From the NCBI GenBank assembly GCA_017470995.1, contig JAFUXI010000030.1, positions 1 to 41,483 on the forward strand: a stretch of 41,483 bases of DNA, read 5' to 3'. This document shows positions 16,199-24,282 of this stretch, piece by piece. Made by a program: the position numbers and the translations under genes. Below the pieces are notes generated by a model. That model had not been told where the DNA came from. It did no database searches and saw only the letters and a list, made by a program, of their open reading frames with translations. This DNA comes from Spirochaetales bacterium (GTDB lineage Bacteria > Spirochaetota > Spirochaetia > Sphaerochaetales > Sphaerochaetaceae). Numbering within the stretch: position 1 is the stretch's first letter; the number at the start of each line of letters is the position of its first letter.

Positions 16199-16669
16199 AT
16201 GAAAGAGATTCTGATCGGCCTGGGAATCGGCCTTGTAATAGCTCTTATCGTCTACATCTGGCAGAAGATCGGCAAAAACGATATCGAGAAGAAGAGCAAA
16301 GCTGAGATAGCCAGACTCAAGGGCATGCTTGCCGACCGCATGGACATCGAGTCCGAAGGTCTGAACAAGCTCAAGGCGGAGAACGAAGAGCTCAAGAAGG
16401 CAAATGAGAACCTCCGCATCACCAACGCAAATCTGATGCAGAAACCGGGTAGGGCAGAAGTCAACAGACTCCACATCTATCAGCAGGCGGTTGATCGTCT
16501 TGTAATCAACAGCCCGGGCTTCGGTGCCGCATGGCAGAGCGCTCTCAAGGAAAGCGAAGAGGAATTCGCAAAGACCTACACGGGCACACAGGCCTTCTGG
16601 AAGAAGATCCTTCCGGGCAAGACCAATGCAAAGCTCATTGCCAACAACGATGTTGTAGACGAGCAGTAA
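16199..16669 (+). CDS. Membrane-anchored coiled-coil protein, unknown function
   Basis: 156 aa, not recognised. Residues about 4-22 form a single membrane helix (I-L-I-G-L-G-I-G-L-V-I-A-L-I-V-Y-I-W), followed by a coiled coil of about 60 residues rich in Lys, Glu, Leu and Asn, and a C-terminal region with a Trp-containing motif (G-F-G-A-A-W-Q-S-A-L). The likely layout is an N-terminal anchor with a cytoplasmic coiled coil. The start at 16199 has the best ribosome-binding site of the region (AAGGAGG). tRNA-Leu follows 15 bases downstream without a terminator in between, so read-through transcription into the tRNA is possible. Confidence 0.78.
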   Translation: MKEILIGLGIGLVIALIVYIWQKIGKNDIEKKSKAEIARLKGMLADRMDIESEGLNKLKAENEELKKANENLRITNANLMQKPGRAEVNRLHIYQQAVDRLVINSPGFGAAWQSALKESEEEFAKTYTGTQAFWKKILPGKTNAKLIANNDVVDEQ

Positions 16670-16684
16670 AACAAAAGACAATCA

Positions 16685-16767
16685 GCCATGATGGTGGAAT
16701 GGTAGACACCGGGGACTTAAAATCCCCTGCTTGCAAAAGCGTACGAGTTCGAGTCTCGTTCATGGCA
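16685..16767 (+). tRNA. tRNA-Leu(UAA)
   Basis: 83 bases. The acceptor stem GCCATGA pairs perfectly with TCATGGC. The anticodon loop reads CTTAAAA with anticodon TAA, and there is a long variable arm (TGCTTGCAAAAGCGT) as in class II tRNAs. The T-arm is CGAGTTCGAGTCTCG. CCA is not encoded; discriminator A16767. Confidence 0.97.
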
Positions 16768-16985
16768 GAAACGGAGCTTGGTTCAATGACCTTGGCTCCG
16801 TTTTTGTTTATAAAAGGCGAGACTCGAAACGAGGAGAAACGCAGGTGCATTGCGTTTCGACGAAGGCGTGTTATTACGGCTGTATAATGCAAAGAATCAG
16901 CCTTAAAATGACTGGGTCAAGGACGGCTGGCCGTTCATCTTGATCCTTGACGCAGTCTTATTGGAGCGTCGAGTCTCGTTCATGG
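16749..16985. repeat. 17-bp direct repeat of the tRNA-Leu 3' end enclosing a hairpin-rich noncoding stretch
   Basis: TCGAGTCTCGTTCATGG occurs at 16749-16765 (T-loop to acceptor stem of tRNA-Leu) and again, perfectly, at 16969-16985. The 203 bases between hold no gene. Apart from the terminator there are three hairpins: 16836-16858 (8 perfect pairs, 7-base loop), 16878-16902 (5 pairs), and 16911-16956 (4+8 pairs around one G-G mismatch). An 11-base inverted copy of the T-arm lies at 16818-16828. This looks like an attachment-site scar. The rest of the gap to 17092 shows nothing except the ribosome-binding site of the next gene. Confidence 0.6.
16769..16806 (+). terminator. Terminator of tRNA-Leu
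   Basis: AAACGGAGC (16769-16777) pairs with GCTCCGTTT (16795-16803), followed by a T-run. Confidence 0.8.
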
Positions 16986-17092
16986 TGCCAATTTCCTGAA
17001 ATCAACAGGAGAAAGGTAACCATATTTTCTGTACAAAAGAAGCTTTTTTGGTATATTAAGGATGCAAAGAATCCGCGTCAGGAGGTTCTGCT

Positions 17093-18130
17093 GTGATCAA
17101 AGTTGCGTTCTATGATGCCAAGGCATATGACATGCCGTCATTCGAGAAATACGGGAAACTGCATGATGTGCAGTTCAGGTTCCTGGAGACCAAGCTGAAC
17201 GAGGATACCGTTGAGCTGGCAAAAGGCTATGACGCAGTATGTGTTTTCGTTAATGATTCCGTGACCAAGACTGTAATCGATAGGCTTTATGAGATGGGTG
17301 TGAAGCTTATTGCCCTTAGGTCCGCCGGCTATAACAACGTGGATATCCGCTCTGCATTCGGCAAGGTCCATGTGGTCCATGTTCCGGCTTATTCTCCATA
17401 TGCAGTCGCCGAGCACGCCATTGCACTCTTGCTTACATCTGTGCGCAGGATCCACAAGGCCTACAACAGGACCAGAGAGTTCAACTTCTCCCTCAACGGG
17501 CTTACGGGATTCGATCTCCACGGAAAGACCGTGGGTGTTATCGGAACAGGAAGAATCGGAAGGATTTTCATCGATATCTGCCGTGGATTCGGAATGAATG
17601 TGATTGCCTATGACTACTATCCTGCAAAGGACAGCGGCATAGAATACGTGACCTTGGATGAGCTGTTCATGCGCAGCGATATCATATCCCTGCATTGCCC
17701 TCTGACGGATGAAACCCGACATATCATCAATGATGAGGCCATCGGAAAAATGAAGAAGGGCGTTGTGATCATCAATACCTCCCGTGGCGGTCTGATTGAC
17801 TCGGAGGCGTTGCTTGACGGAATCAAGGCCAGGAAAGTAGGGGCTGCATGTCTTGATGTCTATGAGGAGGAGGCTGACATCTTCTTCGAGGACCGTTCCG
17901 GTCATATAATGAACGACGAGCTGCTGTCCAGGCTGATTTCAATGCCCAACGTCATCGTCACTTCCCATCAGGCATTCCTGACGGAAGAGGCCCTGAACAA
18001 TATCGCGGAGACTACGGTGAACAATATCGTTTCGTGCTTCGAGAAGGACGGGATGTGCGACAACGAGCTATGCTACCGCTGCGGTAACATCGAGCATTGC
18101 AAGAAAGAGCGCAAGGAGCGTTGTTTCTGA
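17093..18130 (+). CDS. ldhA: D-lactate dehydrogenase family 2-hydroxyacid dehydrogenase with Cys-rich C-terminal tail
   Basis: Cytoplasmic NAD-dependent enzyme of the D-2-hydroxyacid family, most like LdhA, reducing pyruvate to D-lactate in fermentation. GTG start at 17093 with GGAGG at 17081-17085. 345 aa: substrate loop R-S-A-G-Y-N-N-V-D (76-84), NAD-binding G-T-G-R-I-G (151-156), catalytic Arg231 (N-T-S-R-G-G), Glu in D-V-Y-E-E-E (about 258) and His292 (S-H-Q-A-F-L). After C-D-N-E-L, where LdhA proteins normally end, about 19 extra residues follow with cysteines at 322, 327, 330, 336 and 344 (C-x4-C-x2-C-x5-C-x7-C), suggesting a metal site or redox switch. Monocistronic by position; the ABC-F gene follows after 50 bases. 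Confidence 0.88.
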   Translation: MIKVAFYDAKAYDMPSFEKYGKLHDVQFRFLETKLNEDTVELAKGYDAVCVFVNDSVTKTVIDRLYEMGVKLIALRSAGYNNVDIRSAFGKVHVVHVPAYSPYAVAEHAIALLLTSVRRIHKAYNRTREFNFSLNGLTGFDLHGKTVGVIGTGRIGRIFIDICRGFGMNVIAYDYYPAKDSGIEYVTLDELFMRSDIISLHCPLTDETRHIINDEAIGKMKKGVVIINTSRGGLIDSEALLDGIKARKVGAACLDVYEEEADIFFEDRSGHIMNDELLSRLISMPNVIVTSHQAFLTEEALNNIAETTVNNIVSCFEKDGMCDNELCYRCGNIEHCKKERKERCF

Positions 18131-18134
18131 TTTG

Positions 18135-18163
18135 TTGAAGCTATCGCTTTCATGTGCTAGAGT
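18135..18163 (+). promoter_or_regulatory. Possible promoter of the ABC-F gene
   Basis: TTGAAG (18135-18140), 17 bases, TAGAGT (18158-18163). The start of transcription would be near 18170, leaving a leader of only about 10 bases with a weak GAGTGG in front of the ATG at 18181. Confidence 0.35.
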
Positions 18164-18180
18164 ACCTAGAGTGGTTTGAT

Positions 18181-20154
18181 ATGGGTATTCTACAGGTTCA
18201 GAATATTGATTTGTCATTCGGAGACAGGACTCTTCTTTCAGGTGTTTCACTCACTCTGGGTGAGCATGCACGTGCAGCCCTTGCAGGCGGCAACGGAGAA
18301 GGCAAGTCTACTCTGATGAAAATCGTAGCCGGTCTGATGCCCTGCGACGGCGGCCAGGTCACAAAGACCAGGGGAATGCGCGTATCATATCTGCCTCAGA
18401 GCGACATAGTCCTGAAGGACAATACCGTCTATGAGGAGATGGAGAAGGGTTTCTCCCGTTTCGATGAGAATCTTAAACGCCAGAGGGAGATCGAGACCCA
18501 GCTTCTGACCAATCACTCCGATGCCCTTCTGATTGAGCTCAACGAGCTTCAGGAGAGTCTTCTGGAAAGCTCCTACTACGACCGTGAACAGGTCATCTAT
18601 GCCATAGCAAAGGGCTTGGGCTTCACCTCGGGAGACATGAAGCGTCCGTGCAATGAGTTCTCGGGCGGATACCAAATGAGGATAGCCCTTGCAAAGGTTC
18701 TCTGCGAGAGCCCGGATCTGATGATGCTGGACGAGCCTACCAACTATCTGGACATCGAAGCCCGCCTCTGGCTTGAGAGCTTTCTCAAGACATTCAAGGG
18801 TTCGCTTCTGATTGTCTGCCACGACAAGGGCTTCCTGGACGATACCGTCAACGAAGTCTATGAGCTGTTCAATGCAAAGCTCACCAGATACAGCGGAAAC
18901 TACTCTTTCTATGAGAAACAGCGCAAGCTGGAGATAGAACAGCTGGAAGCCGCTTACAAGCGTCAGCAGGCTGAGATTGAGCGCACGGAGCAGTTCATCG
19001 AGCGCTTCAGATACAAGGCAACCAAGAGCAAACAGGTACAGAGCAGAATCAAGATGTTGGATAAACTAGAGCCTGTAGTCGTACCAAGCCACCTGAAAAC
19101 GCTGCATTTCTCGTTCCCTGAGCCACCGCATAGCCCAAATGACATGGTTGTCATAGAAAAGATGACCAAGTGTTACGGACCGCAGGTCGTGTTCAAGGAT
19201 TTTGATATGATCGTCACCAAGGGCCAGCGTCTGGCCGTCACCGGTCATAACGGAATCGGAAAGAGTACTCTGCTCAGGATCATAGCCCAACAGGATTCCG
19301 AATTCTCCGGAGTCGCGCGTCTGGGAACGGGAGTTAAGGTAGGTTATTATGCCCAGGATACCGCCGATTCACTGGACATGGACGGGACCGTCTTCTCACA
19401 GGTCAGTTCCTATGGAACAGAGGGTGCAATCAGAAATGCCCTGGGGTCTTTCCTGTTCTCCGGAGATGACATCCAGAAGAAGGCTTCGGTACTCTCCGGA
19501 GGTGAAAGGTCACGCCTGGCACTGCTGAAGATACTGCTTCAGCCGGCATCGCTTCTGATCCTGGACGAGCCCACCAACCATCTGGACATAAATTCCAAGG
19601 ATATGCTTCTGAGGGCGCTTCAGGCATACAAGGGTACGATAATCTTCGTTAGCCATGATGCATACTTCATCCGTGCCATCGCTGACCGGATACTGTATCT
19701 GTCCGACGGTGAGCCTGAGTTCTTCAACGGTGACTACGACTATTTCCAGTGGAAACTGGACCAAAGACTCGGAATCGAGGCCGATGCCCCCAAGGCTGCC
19801 AAGGTCCTGAAGGCTCCGGAGAGTCAGGCCAGCCGCGACGAGGCTTTCAAGGCATCCTTCAATTTTGATTCGGGTAATCCGGCTATGGATAGGGCGGAGG
19901 CAAACCGCAGAAAGAACCGTAGGAACAAACTCAAAGCCGAGCTTGAAGAACTGATGAAGAAGGTTGATGAACTTGATCTGAAGATTTCCGAGGTCAATGC
20001 ATTGATGAATCTGCATGAGAATTACAGCAATGCCCAGAAGATAGTGGAGCTTGTGAAGCAGAAGCAGGATCTTGAAAATCAGAAGAACGAAATGGAACTT
20101 CAGTGGATTGCTAAATCAGAGGATTACGAGAAGGAGTTCGGAGAAGAGCTCTGA
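18181..20154 (+). CDS. ABC-F family ATPase (Uup/YheS/EttA-like ribosome-associated factor)
   Basis: Soluble twin-cassette ATPase without membrane segments, of the family that acts on ribosomes (translation factors or antibiotic protection). 657 aa from the ATG at 18181, where family similarity begins; a GTG at 18154 would add nine unrelated residues. Cassette 1: Walker A G-G-N-G-E-G-K-S-T (about 40), signature F-S-G-G-Y-Q-M-R, Walker B M-L-D-E-P-T-N-Y-L-D. Linker of about 80 residues, charged and helical (P-site tRNA interaction motif region). Cassette 2: Walker A G-H-N-G-I-G-K-S-T, signature L-S-G-G-E-R-S-R, Walker B I-L-D-E-P-T-N-H-L-D. A C-terminal coiled coil (about 560-650) resembles that of Uup. 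The stop lies 1 base from the convergent helicase-partner gene. Confidence 0.93.
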   Translation: MGILQVQNIDLSFGDRTLLSGVSLTLGEHARAALAGGNGEGKSTLMKIVAGLMPCDGGQVTKTRGMRVSYLPQSDIVLKDNTVYEEMEKGFSRFDENLKRQREIETQLLTNHSDALLIELNELQESLLESSYYDREQVIYAIAKGLGFTSGDMKRPCNEFSGGYQMRIALAKVLCESPDLMMLDEPTNYLDIEARLWLESFLKTFKGSLLIVCHDKGFLDDTVNEVYELFNAKLTRYSGNYSFYEKQRKLEIEQLEAAYKRQQAEIERTEQFIERFRYKATKSKQVQSRIKMLDKLEPVVVPSHLKTLHFSFPEPPHSPNDMVVIEKMTKCYGPQVVFKDFDMIVTKGQRLAVTGHNGIGKSTLLRIIAQQDSEFSGVARLGTGVKVGYYAQDTADSLDMDGTVFSQVSSYGTEGAIRNALGSFLFSGDDIQKKASVLSGGERSRLALLKILLQPASLLILDEPTNHLDINSKDMLLRALQAYKGTIIFVSHDAYFIRAIADRILYLSDGEPEFFNGDYDYFQWKLDQRLGIEADAPKAAKVLKAPESQASRDEAFKASFNFDSGNPAMDRAEANRRKNRRNKLKAELEELMKKVDELDLKISEVNALMNLHENYSNAQKIVELVKQKQDLENQKNEMELQWIAKSEDYEKEFGEEL

Positions 20155-20155
20155 T

Positions 20156-22024
20156 TCACTTCAGGGACCATCTGAGGACGGTCACCTTAAAAATAGATGA
20201 AATCGAAATGCTTCTCTCCTGTCCGTCCGGCATGACTTTGGACCTGAGGACACTTGCAGTCTGGCCTGTCCTGACGATTTCAAGAGGCTGCACGATCAGG
20301 TTCTCCGACGGCAGTTCCAGTTCAAGAAGATCTGCTTCCTTGTTCTTTGCCTTTGGCAATGCTCCTTTGATTGCAGAAAGCTTTGCGTTGTAGTCGAATC
20401 CGCTGACACTGATTCTTCCGGCATATCTGAAGTTTTTGTCTATCTGGGATTTTGATACGATAATGCGGTCTGTAATCAGAGGCTCGACCTCAGTTAGGTT
20501 GCAGCCGCTGGATTCTGCGTAATCAAGAAGTTCTTTTGAGACATCATCCCAGGAACGGTCTTTTCCAGATGTTGCAGTCTGTATCTGCTCCCCGAGTTCA
20601 AACGACCCGGATGAATCATCCTGCTCGGTTTTATCCTGTAGCGATTCGTCATTGTCCAGGACAACGGGCAGATGCTTCAGATCCAGGGCATAGGAGAGCG
20701 TCTGCTGCCAAAGCGCATAGGTGGAGCGCTTCATGAGAAGCAGATTGTCTCCGAAGCTTTCAACGATATGATCCTTGAGGTCCGGATGACGTTCTATCAT
20801 GTTCTTGATGTCCGAATCGCATCTGATAAGAATTCCGTCATAGAGCCTTAGCCGTGAAAATGAGTTCTCCCACTGGATGAACCTCTGTTGTTCTTCCAGA
20901 CCCAGGAATGATTCTATGCTGCTTCTGGTCAGACCAAGCTCGATTGCCCGGAAAAAGCTGTCATTGGTAATGGCATAGCTTATGAGTTTGTCACATACCT
21001 CGATGTCTGCAAACAGATAGAGAATGTCATCGGGACTTTGGCTTCCGAAGAATCTTACTTTCATGTCGGAGTCTGTTCTGAGCTCAGAACGCTCTTGCTG
21101 AGGATCTAAGACTGATTGGTTAAAATAGACTGAAGTTCCGATTATCTTAATAAATCCAAAGCATTCAAGCAGATCTAGGATATTGTTTGTCTGTTCTTCA
21201 TCTGTCTCTGAAAGAATACGGGTAAGCGTGGAGAACTTTTGGATTTCCATGCTGTGACACCTGAGCGCATCAAGAGCCCTGACAATAGAATCCCCAAGTC
21301 CGGGGTCAATCGCCTGTATCATTATATTGAGCGGATCAAGTTGAAGGACGCTATCAATTCTTTGCCTGTCTGCAATGAACCTTCCATCCCTGATGTTGAC
21401 CGCCTTTCTTGATAGCAGAAGCTTTTTCAATGCCGAAAAGAATGTGATGCTGCTTCTCTCGGAGAACTGCGGGAATACAGCAAGAAGCTTTCCGGATTTA
21501 ATGAAGTGATGCATGTTGGCTTCACGCACCGGTGCCTGGCCGCTTATCATTAAATTGGTCACGGCGAACAGAATATTCCGGTCTACGAACGGGCCGTTCT
21601 GAAAGCCGTTGTCTTCATTGCCGAACAGTAGGTCTGCATCAAAAGCCTGTTGTGCTATGCCTATAAGTACCGGGTTTACTCTGTATCTGCCTTCTTCCTT
21701 AAGGAGTATCAGCCTGTCTCTTAGGTTTGACAGTTTTCTGGCAAGCAGGATGAAGCTATCCGATGAGAAGAATCTGCTGACAAGTTTTGCCGGGGTTCTG
21801 CCGGTCAGCAGAATCAGGGATATATATCTTCGGTCGTCATCATCCAAGGCGGCAAGAAGGTTGCTCCGGTTTTCTTCGTTGAGCAAAAATGACAGTATCT
21901 TCTGGTTGAGAACCGGTTTGTGGAAAGGCGAGGGAATTTCCCCCAGGACAGTATTGGCCAGGAAGAAGTAGTAATCGTCATCGAGTGAATTCAGATATGT
22001 GAAAAACTCTTCTGATCTGTCCAT
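20156..22024 (-). CDS. XPB-associated protein with helicase-associated domains (PF13625-like)
   Basis: 622-residue cytoplasmic protein translated together with xpb: its ATG overlaps the xpb stop (ATGA at 22024). It has no helicase motifs of its own. It consists of helical, winged-helix-like segments (e.g. about 255-300, D-A-L-R-C-H-S-M-E-I-Q-K) and a C-terminal region with S-D-R-I-I-V-like pattern (T-D-R-I-I-V-S-K-S-Q-I-D) that resembles the helicase-associated proteins encoded beside XPB in other bacteria, such as mycobacteria. The likely role is as DNA-binding or regulatory partner of the XPB helicase; this is inference from position and general resemblance. The gene ends one base from the convergent ABC-F gene, without space for a terminator. 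Confidence 0.7.
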   Translation of the reverse strand: MDRSEEFFTYLNSLDDDYYFFLANTVLGEIPSPFHKPVLNQKILSFLLNEENRSNLLAALDDDDRRYISLILLTGRTPAKLVSRFFSSDSFILLARKLSNLRDRLILLKEEGRYRVNPVLIGIAQQAFDADLLFGNEDNGFQNGPFVDRNILFAVTNLMISGQAPVREANMHHFIKSGKLLAVFPQFSERSSITFFSALKKLLLSRKAVNIRDGRFIADRQRIDSVLQLDPLNIMIQAIDPGLGDSIVRALDALRCHSMEIQKFSTLTRILSETDEEQTNNILDLLECFGFIKIIGTSVYFNQSVLDPQQERSELRTDSDMKVRFFGSQSPDDILYLFADIEVCDKLISYAITNDSFFRAIELGLTRSSIESFLGLEEQQRFIQWENSFSRLRLYDGILIRCDSDIKNMIERHPDLKDHIVESFGDNLLLMKRSTYALWQQTLSYALDLKHLPVVLDNDESLQDKTEQDDSSGSFELGEQIQTATSGKDRSWDDVSKELLDYAESSGCNLTEVEPLITDRIIVSKSQIDKNFRYAGRISVSGFDYNAKLSAIKGALPKAKNKEADLLELELPSENLIVQPLEIVRTGQTASVLRSKVMPDGQERSISISSIFKVTVLRWSLK

Positions 22025-23658
22025 CAGACCTCCATCAGTTCGTACTTATATCCCTGTTCAACCAGAAAGCACTGTCTGTTCTGGGAGAACTCTTCTTCGA
22101 CCGTGTATCTTGAGATCACCGAGTAGAAGAAGCTTGTCCTGTCCTTGGGTCTGAGGATTCTTCCCAATCGCTGGGCTTCTTCCTGCCTGGAGCCGAAGGT
22201 ACCTGAAATCTGTATGGCAACTGAAGCATCGGGTAGGTCGATGGCGAAATTGGCAACCTTGGAAACTATGATTATCTTTTCCTTTCCCTCACGGAAGGCG
22301 GCATATAGTTCATCACGCTTGGTGTTTGAAGTACTGCCGGTTATCATCGGGAATCCGAAATGCTTCTGCACTTCTTTCAACTGGTCCAGATACTGGCCGA
22401 TGATCAGAATGCTTTCACCCTTATGCTTTGCCAGAAGGGCTTCGATGACCTTCTCCTTCCGGATGTTTGTGCTGGCGATTTTATACTTCTCCCGTTTGGA
22501 TGCCATGGCATAGGGGAGGGAGCTTTCCTCCGGAAGAGGGATTCTGACCTCAACGCAGTAGGCACTGGCTATCCATCCGGACTGGGAAAGGTCTGTCCAC
22601 GGAATATCAAATCTTTTAGGTCCTACGAGGGAAAAGACGTCCTCTTCACGTCCGTCTTCCCTTATCAGGGTTGCAGTAAGACCTGCACGGTAGATTGCCT
22701 GAAGCTCGGCTGTGATCTTGAACACGGGAGCCGGAAGCATATGGACCTCATCATATAGGACAAGGCCCCAGTTTCCCTTTTCGATTATGCTCATGTGCTC
22801 AAATGGATCGGTCTTGCTGGCCCGATATGTAAGGACCTGATATGTACAGACTGTAATCGGCTTGATTTCCTTCTTCTCTCCGGAATACTCCCCTATGAGG
22901 GAGCTGTCGATGTCCGTTTTGGCCTTGAGCTCCGCAATCCACTGGTGGACTGCAACGACGTTGGGACAAAGAATGAGAGTGCGCGTCTGAAGATGGGACA
23001 TGAGGGCCATGCCCACAAGTGTCTTTCCGCTTCCGCACGGCATGACTATGGTCCCGAACCCTGTACCCGGACCCATGTCTCCGAGAATTGATTTCACTGC
23101 CTGGTCCTGATAGCTTCTGAGCTCTGCCTTCAATGAAATCAGAACCGGCTCCGATTTGACCAGCGGTATCAGGTCATCCACGGGATAGCCCAGCTTGATC
23201 AGGGCAAGCTTTGCAGTACCTCTGTCATATTTGAGGATTTCGAATTCTCCGGCTCTGTCGGTGCGGTGCACAAGATCCTTAAGCTTCTGGTCTGAGGCAA
23301 TCGCATGGGCAATCAGAGAATCAGATACTTTAAGAAGATATCTTTCTTCATTAAATGGATATAGCTTGAGCTTTCCATATCGTGAGGTAATATCCTCGAT
23401 GAATTTGGCTACATTTGTCGGAATCGGGAATCTTGTCCATCTGTCCAGACGCTGTAAAATCTCATCTGCGCTGATTCCGGCACTTGCTGCATTCCATAGA
23501 GAGATTGGACTGATGTTGTATGTGTGCACATGCTCCGGGGCCTTGATGAGTTCACTGAAGGCGATGATCTGGTTTCTGCAGTCATCGAAACTCGGGGAGT
23601 GTACGTCTAGCATGAGCGTTCTGTCGCTCTGGATTATCAGCGGTTTGTCTGTAGCCAT
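22024..23658 (-). CDS. XPB/ERCC3-type DNA repair helicase
   Basis: Superfamily 2 3'-5' DNA helicase, 544 aa, the size of mycobacterial XPB. The N-terminal domain (P-L-I-I-Q-S-D-R-T-L-M-L, H-V-H-T-Y-N-I-S-P-I-S-L-W-N-A) matches bacterial XPB. Motifs: Walker A P-C-G-S-G-K-T, Y-D-E-V-H (motif II), L-T-A-T-L-I-R-E-D-G-R-E (motif III with the XPB-specific R-E-D), F-S-L-V-G-P-K-R-F-D-I-P-W, and motif VI Q-R-L-G-R-I-L-R-P-K. I prefer the second ATG (23658): a TATAAT at 23666-23671 overlaps the first ATG at 23667 and would start transcription at the second, and protein similarity begins there. Role: unwinding damaged DNA, as for the eukaryotic TFIIH subunit; pathway in bacteria is not settled. Confidence 0.93.
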   Translation of the reverse strand: MATDKPLIIQSDRTLMLDVHSPSFDDCRNQIIAFSELIKAPEHVHTYNISPISLWNAASAGISADEILQRLDRWTRFPIPTNVAKFIEDITSRYGKLKLYPFNEERYLLKVSDSLIAHAIASDQKLKDLVHRTDRAGEFEILKYDRGTAKLALIKLGYPVDDLIPLVKSEPVLISLKAELRSYQDQAVKSILGDMGPGTGFGTIVMPCGSGKTLVGMALMSHLQTRTLILCPNVVAVHQWIAELKAKTDIDSSLIGEYSGEKKEIKPITVCTYQVLTYRASKTDPFEHMSIIEKGNWGLVLYDEVHMLPAPVFKITAELQAIYRAGLTATLIREDGREEDVFSLVGPKRFDIPWTDLSQSGWIASAYCVEVRIPLPEESSLPYAMASKREKYKIASTNIRKEKVIEALLAKHKGESILIIGQYLDQLKEVQKHFGFPMITGSTSNTKRDELYAAFREGKEKIIIVSKVANFAIDLPDASVAIQISGTFGSRQEEAQRLGRILRPKDRTSFFYSVISRYTVEEEFSQNRQCFLVEQGYKYELMEV

Positions 23659-23665
23659 TCCGTGC

Positions 23666-23671
23666 ATTATA
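23666..23671 (-). promoter_or_regulatory. -10 element of the xpb operon; predicts a leaderless mRNA
   Basis: TATAAT on the minus strand, ending 7 bases before the ATG at 23658. No Shine-Dalgarno is present. The -35 is weak (TGTTCG with an 18-base gap). Confidence 0.45.
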
Positions 23672-23700
23672 ACACAAAACGGCTCAATTCGAACATAAAA

Positions 23701-24213
23701 TCAATCGATGGGTGAGGCTTTCCTGAGTTTGACCATTGCAATCGGACCTTCTTTGTAGAGGTCTGTCTTGCGTACTCTGGATTGCTCTGCTTTATTGATG
23801 GAGCTGACTCTTGCAATCTCTGCTTTGGCGGTTGTTCTTCTGTCAGCGGCAATCCTGTATTTCGGCTGGGTGCGCTGCTTGATGTAGTTTGCCTCATTGA
23901 GGGCCTTCTGATCCTCGGCGATGATGCGGTTAGGCTTTGTCCGCTGGGCAAAGGCTATGATTGTAATCAGCCAGAATACCGAAACCACGAAGAGGAAAAG
24001 CGACATGTAGGAAGCTACCTGCGTGAGTGTTTCTCCTGCGATGTTTGAAGCGGTGGCAAGAAGACAGACTGCAGAGCCCAGAAGCAGTGTGAGGCTGAGA
24101 GTCATGGGAATTAGCCATACGGGACCGCGTTTTGATGCTGCCAGACGGATGCAGAACAGCATACAGAAAAAGTCAAGTACAACCGATGCAAGGGGATAGA
24201 TAAAGTCAATCAT
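23701..24213 (-). CDS. Small integral membrane protein, unknown function
   Basis: 170 aa, not recognised. Three predicted membrane helices (about 5-24, 32-54 and 65-87) followed by a basic cytoplasmic tail of about 80 residues rich in Arg, Lys, Ala and Ile. A weak ribosome-binding site (GGTGGA) precedes the ATG. It ends 42 bases before the xpb start on the same strand and faces the divergent dGTPase-like gene. Nothing in the sequence ties it to DNA repair; the position upstream of xpb may be accidental, since xpb seems to have its own -10. Confidence 0.7.
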   Translation of the reverse strand: MIDFIYPLASVVLDFFCMLFCIRLAASKRGPVWLIPMTLSLTLLLGSAVCLLATASNIAGETLTQVASYMSLFLFVVSVFWLITIIAFAQRTKPNRIIAEDQKALNEANYIKQRTQPKYRIAADRRTTAKAEIARVSSINKAEQSRVRKTDLYKEGPIAMVKLRKASPID

Positions 24214-24282
24214 TGTTCCACCACACTTCTAGAATTATTGCCTTTATAATGATAGCATACACATGAAGTTGAGGAAATAGCT

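Noticed and set aside
16120..16681. N-terminal extension of the secreted two-domain protein up to 16681.
   Set aside because: It runs antisense through the coiled-coil gene; the signal peptide and GGAGG place the start at 16117.
16911..16990. Second, degenerate tRNA gene ending in the repeated tRNA-Leu 3' sequence.
   Set aside because: No D-arm, anticodon stem or matching 5' acceptor strand is found upstream; only the 17-base repeat is shared.
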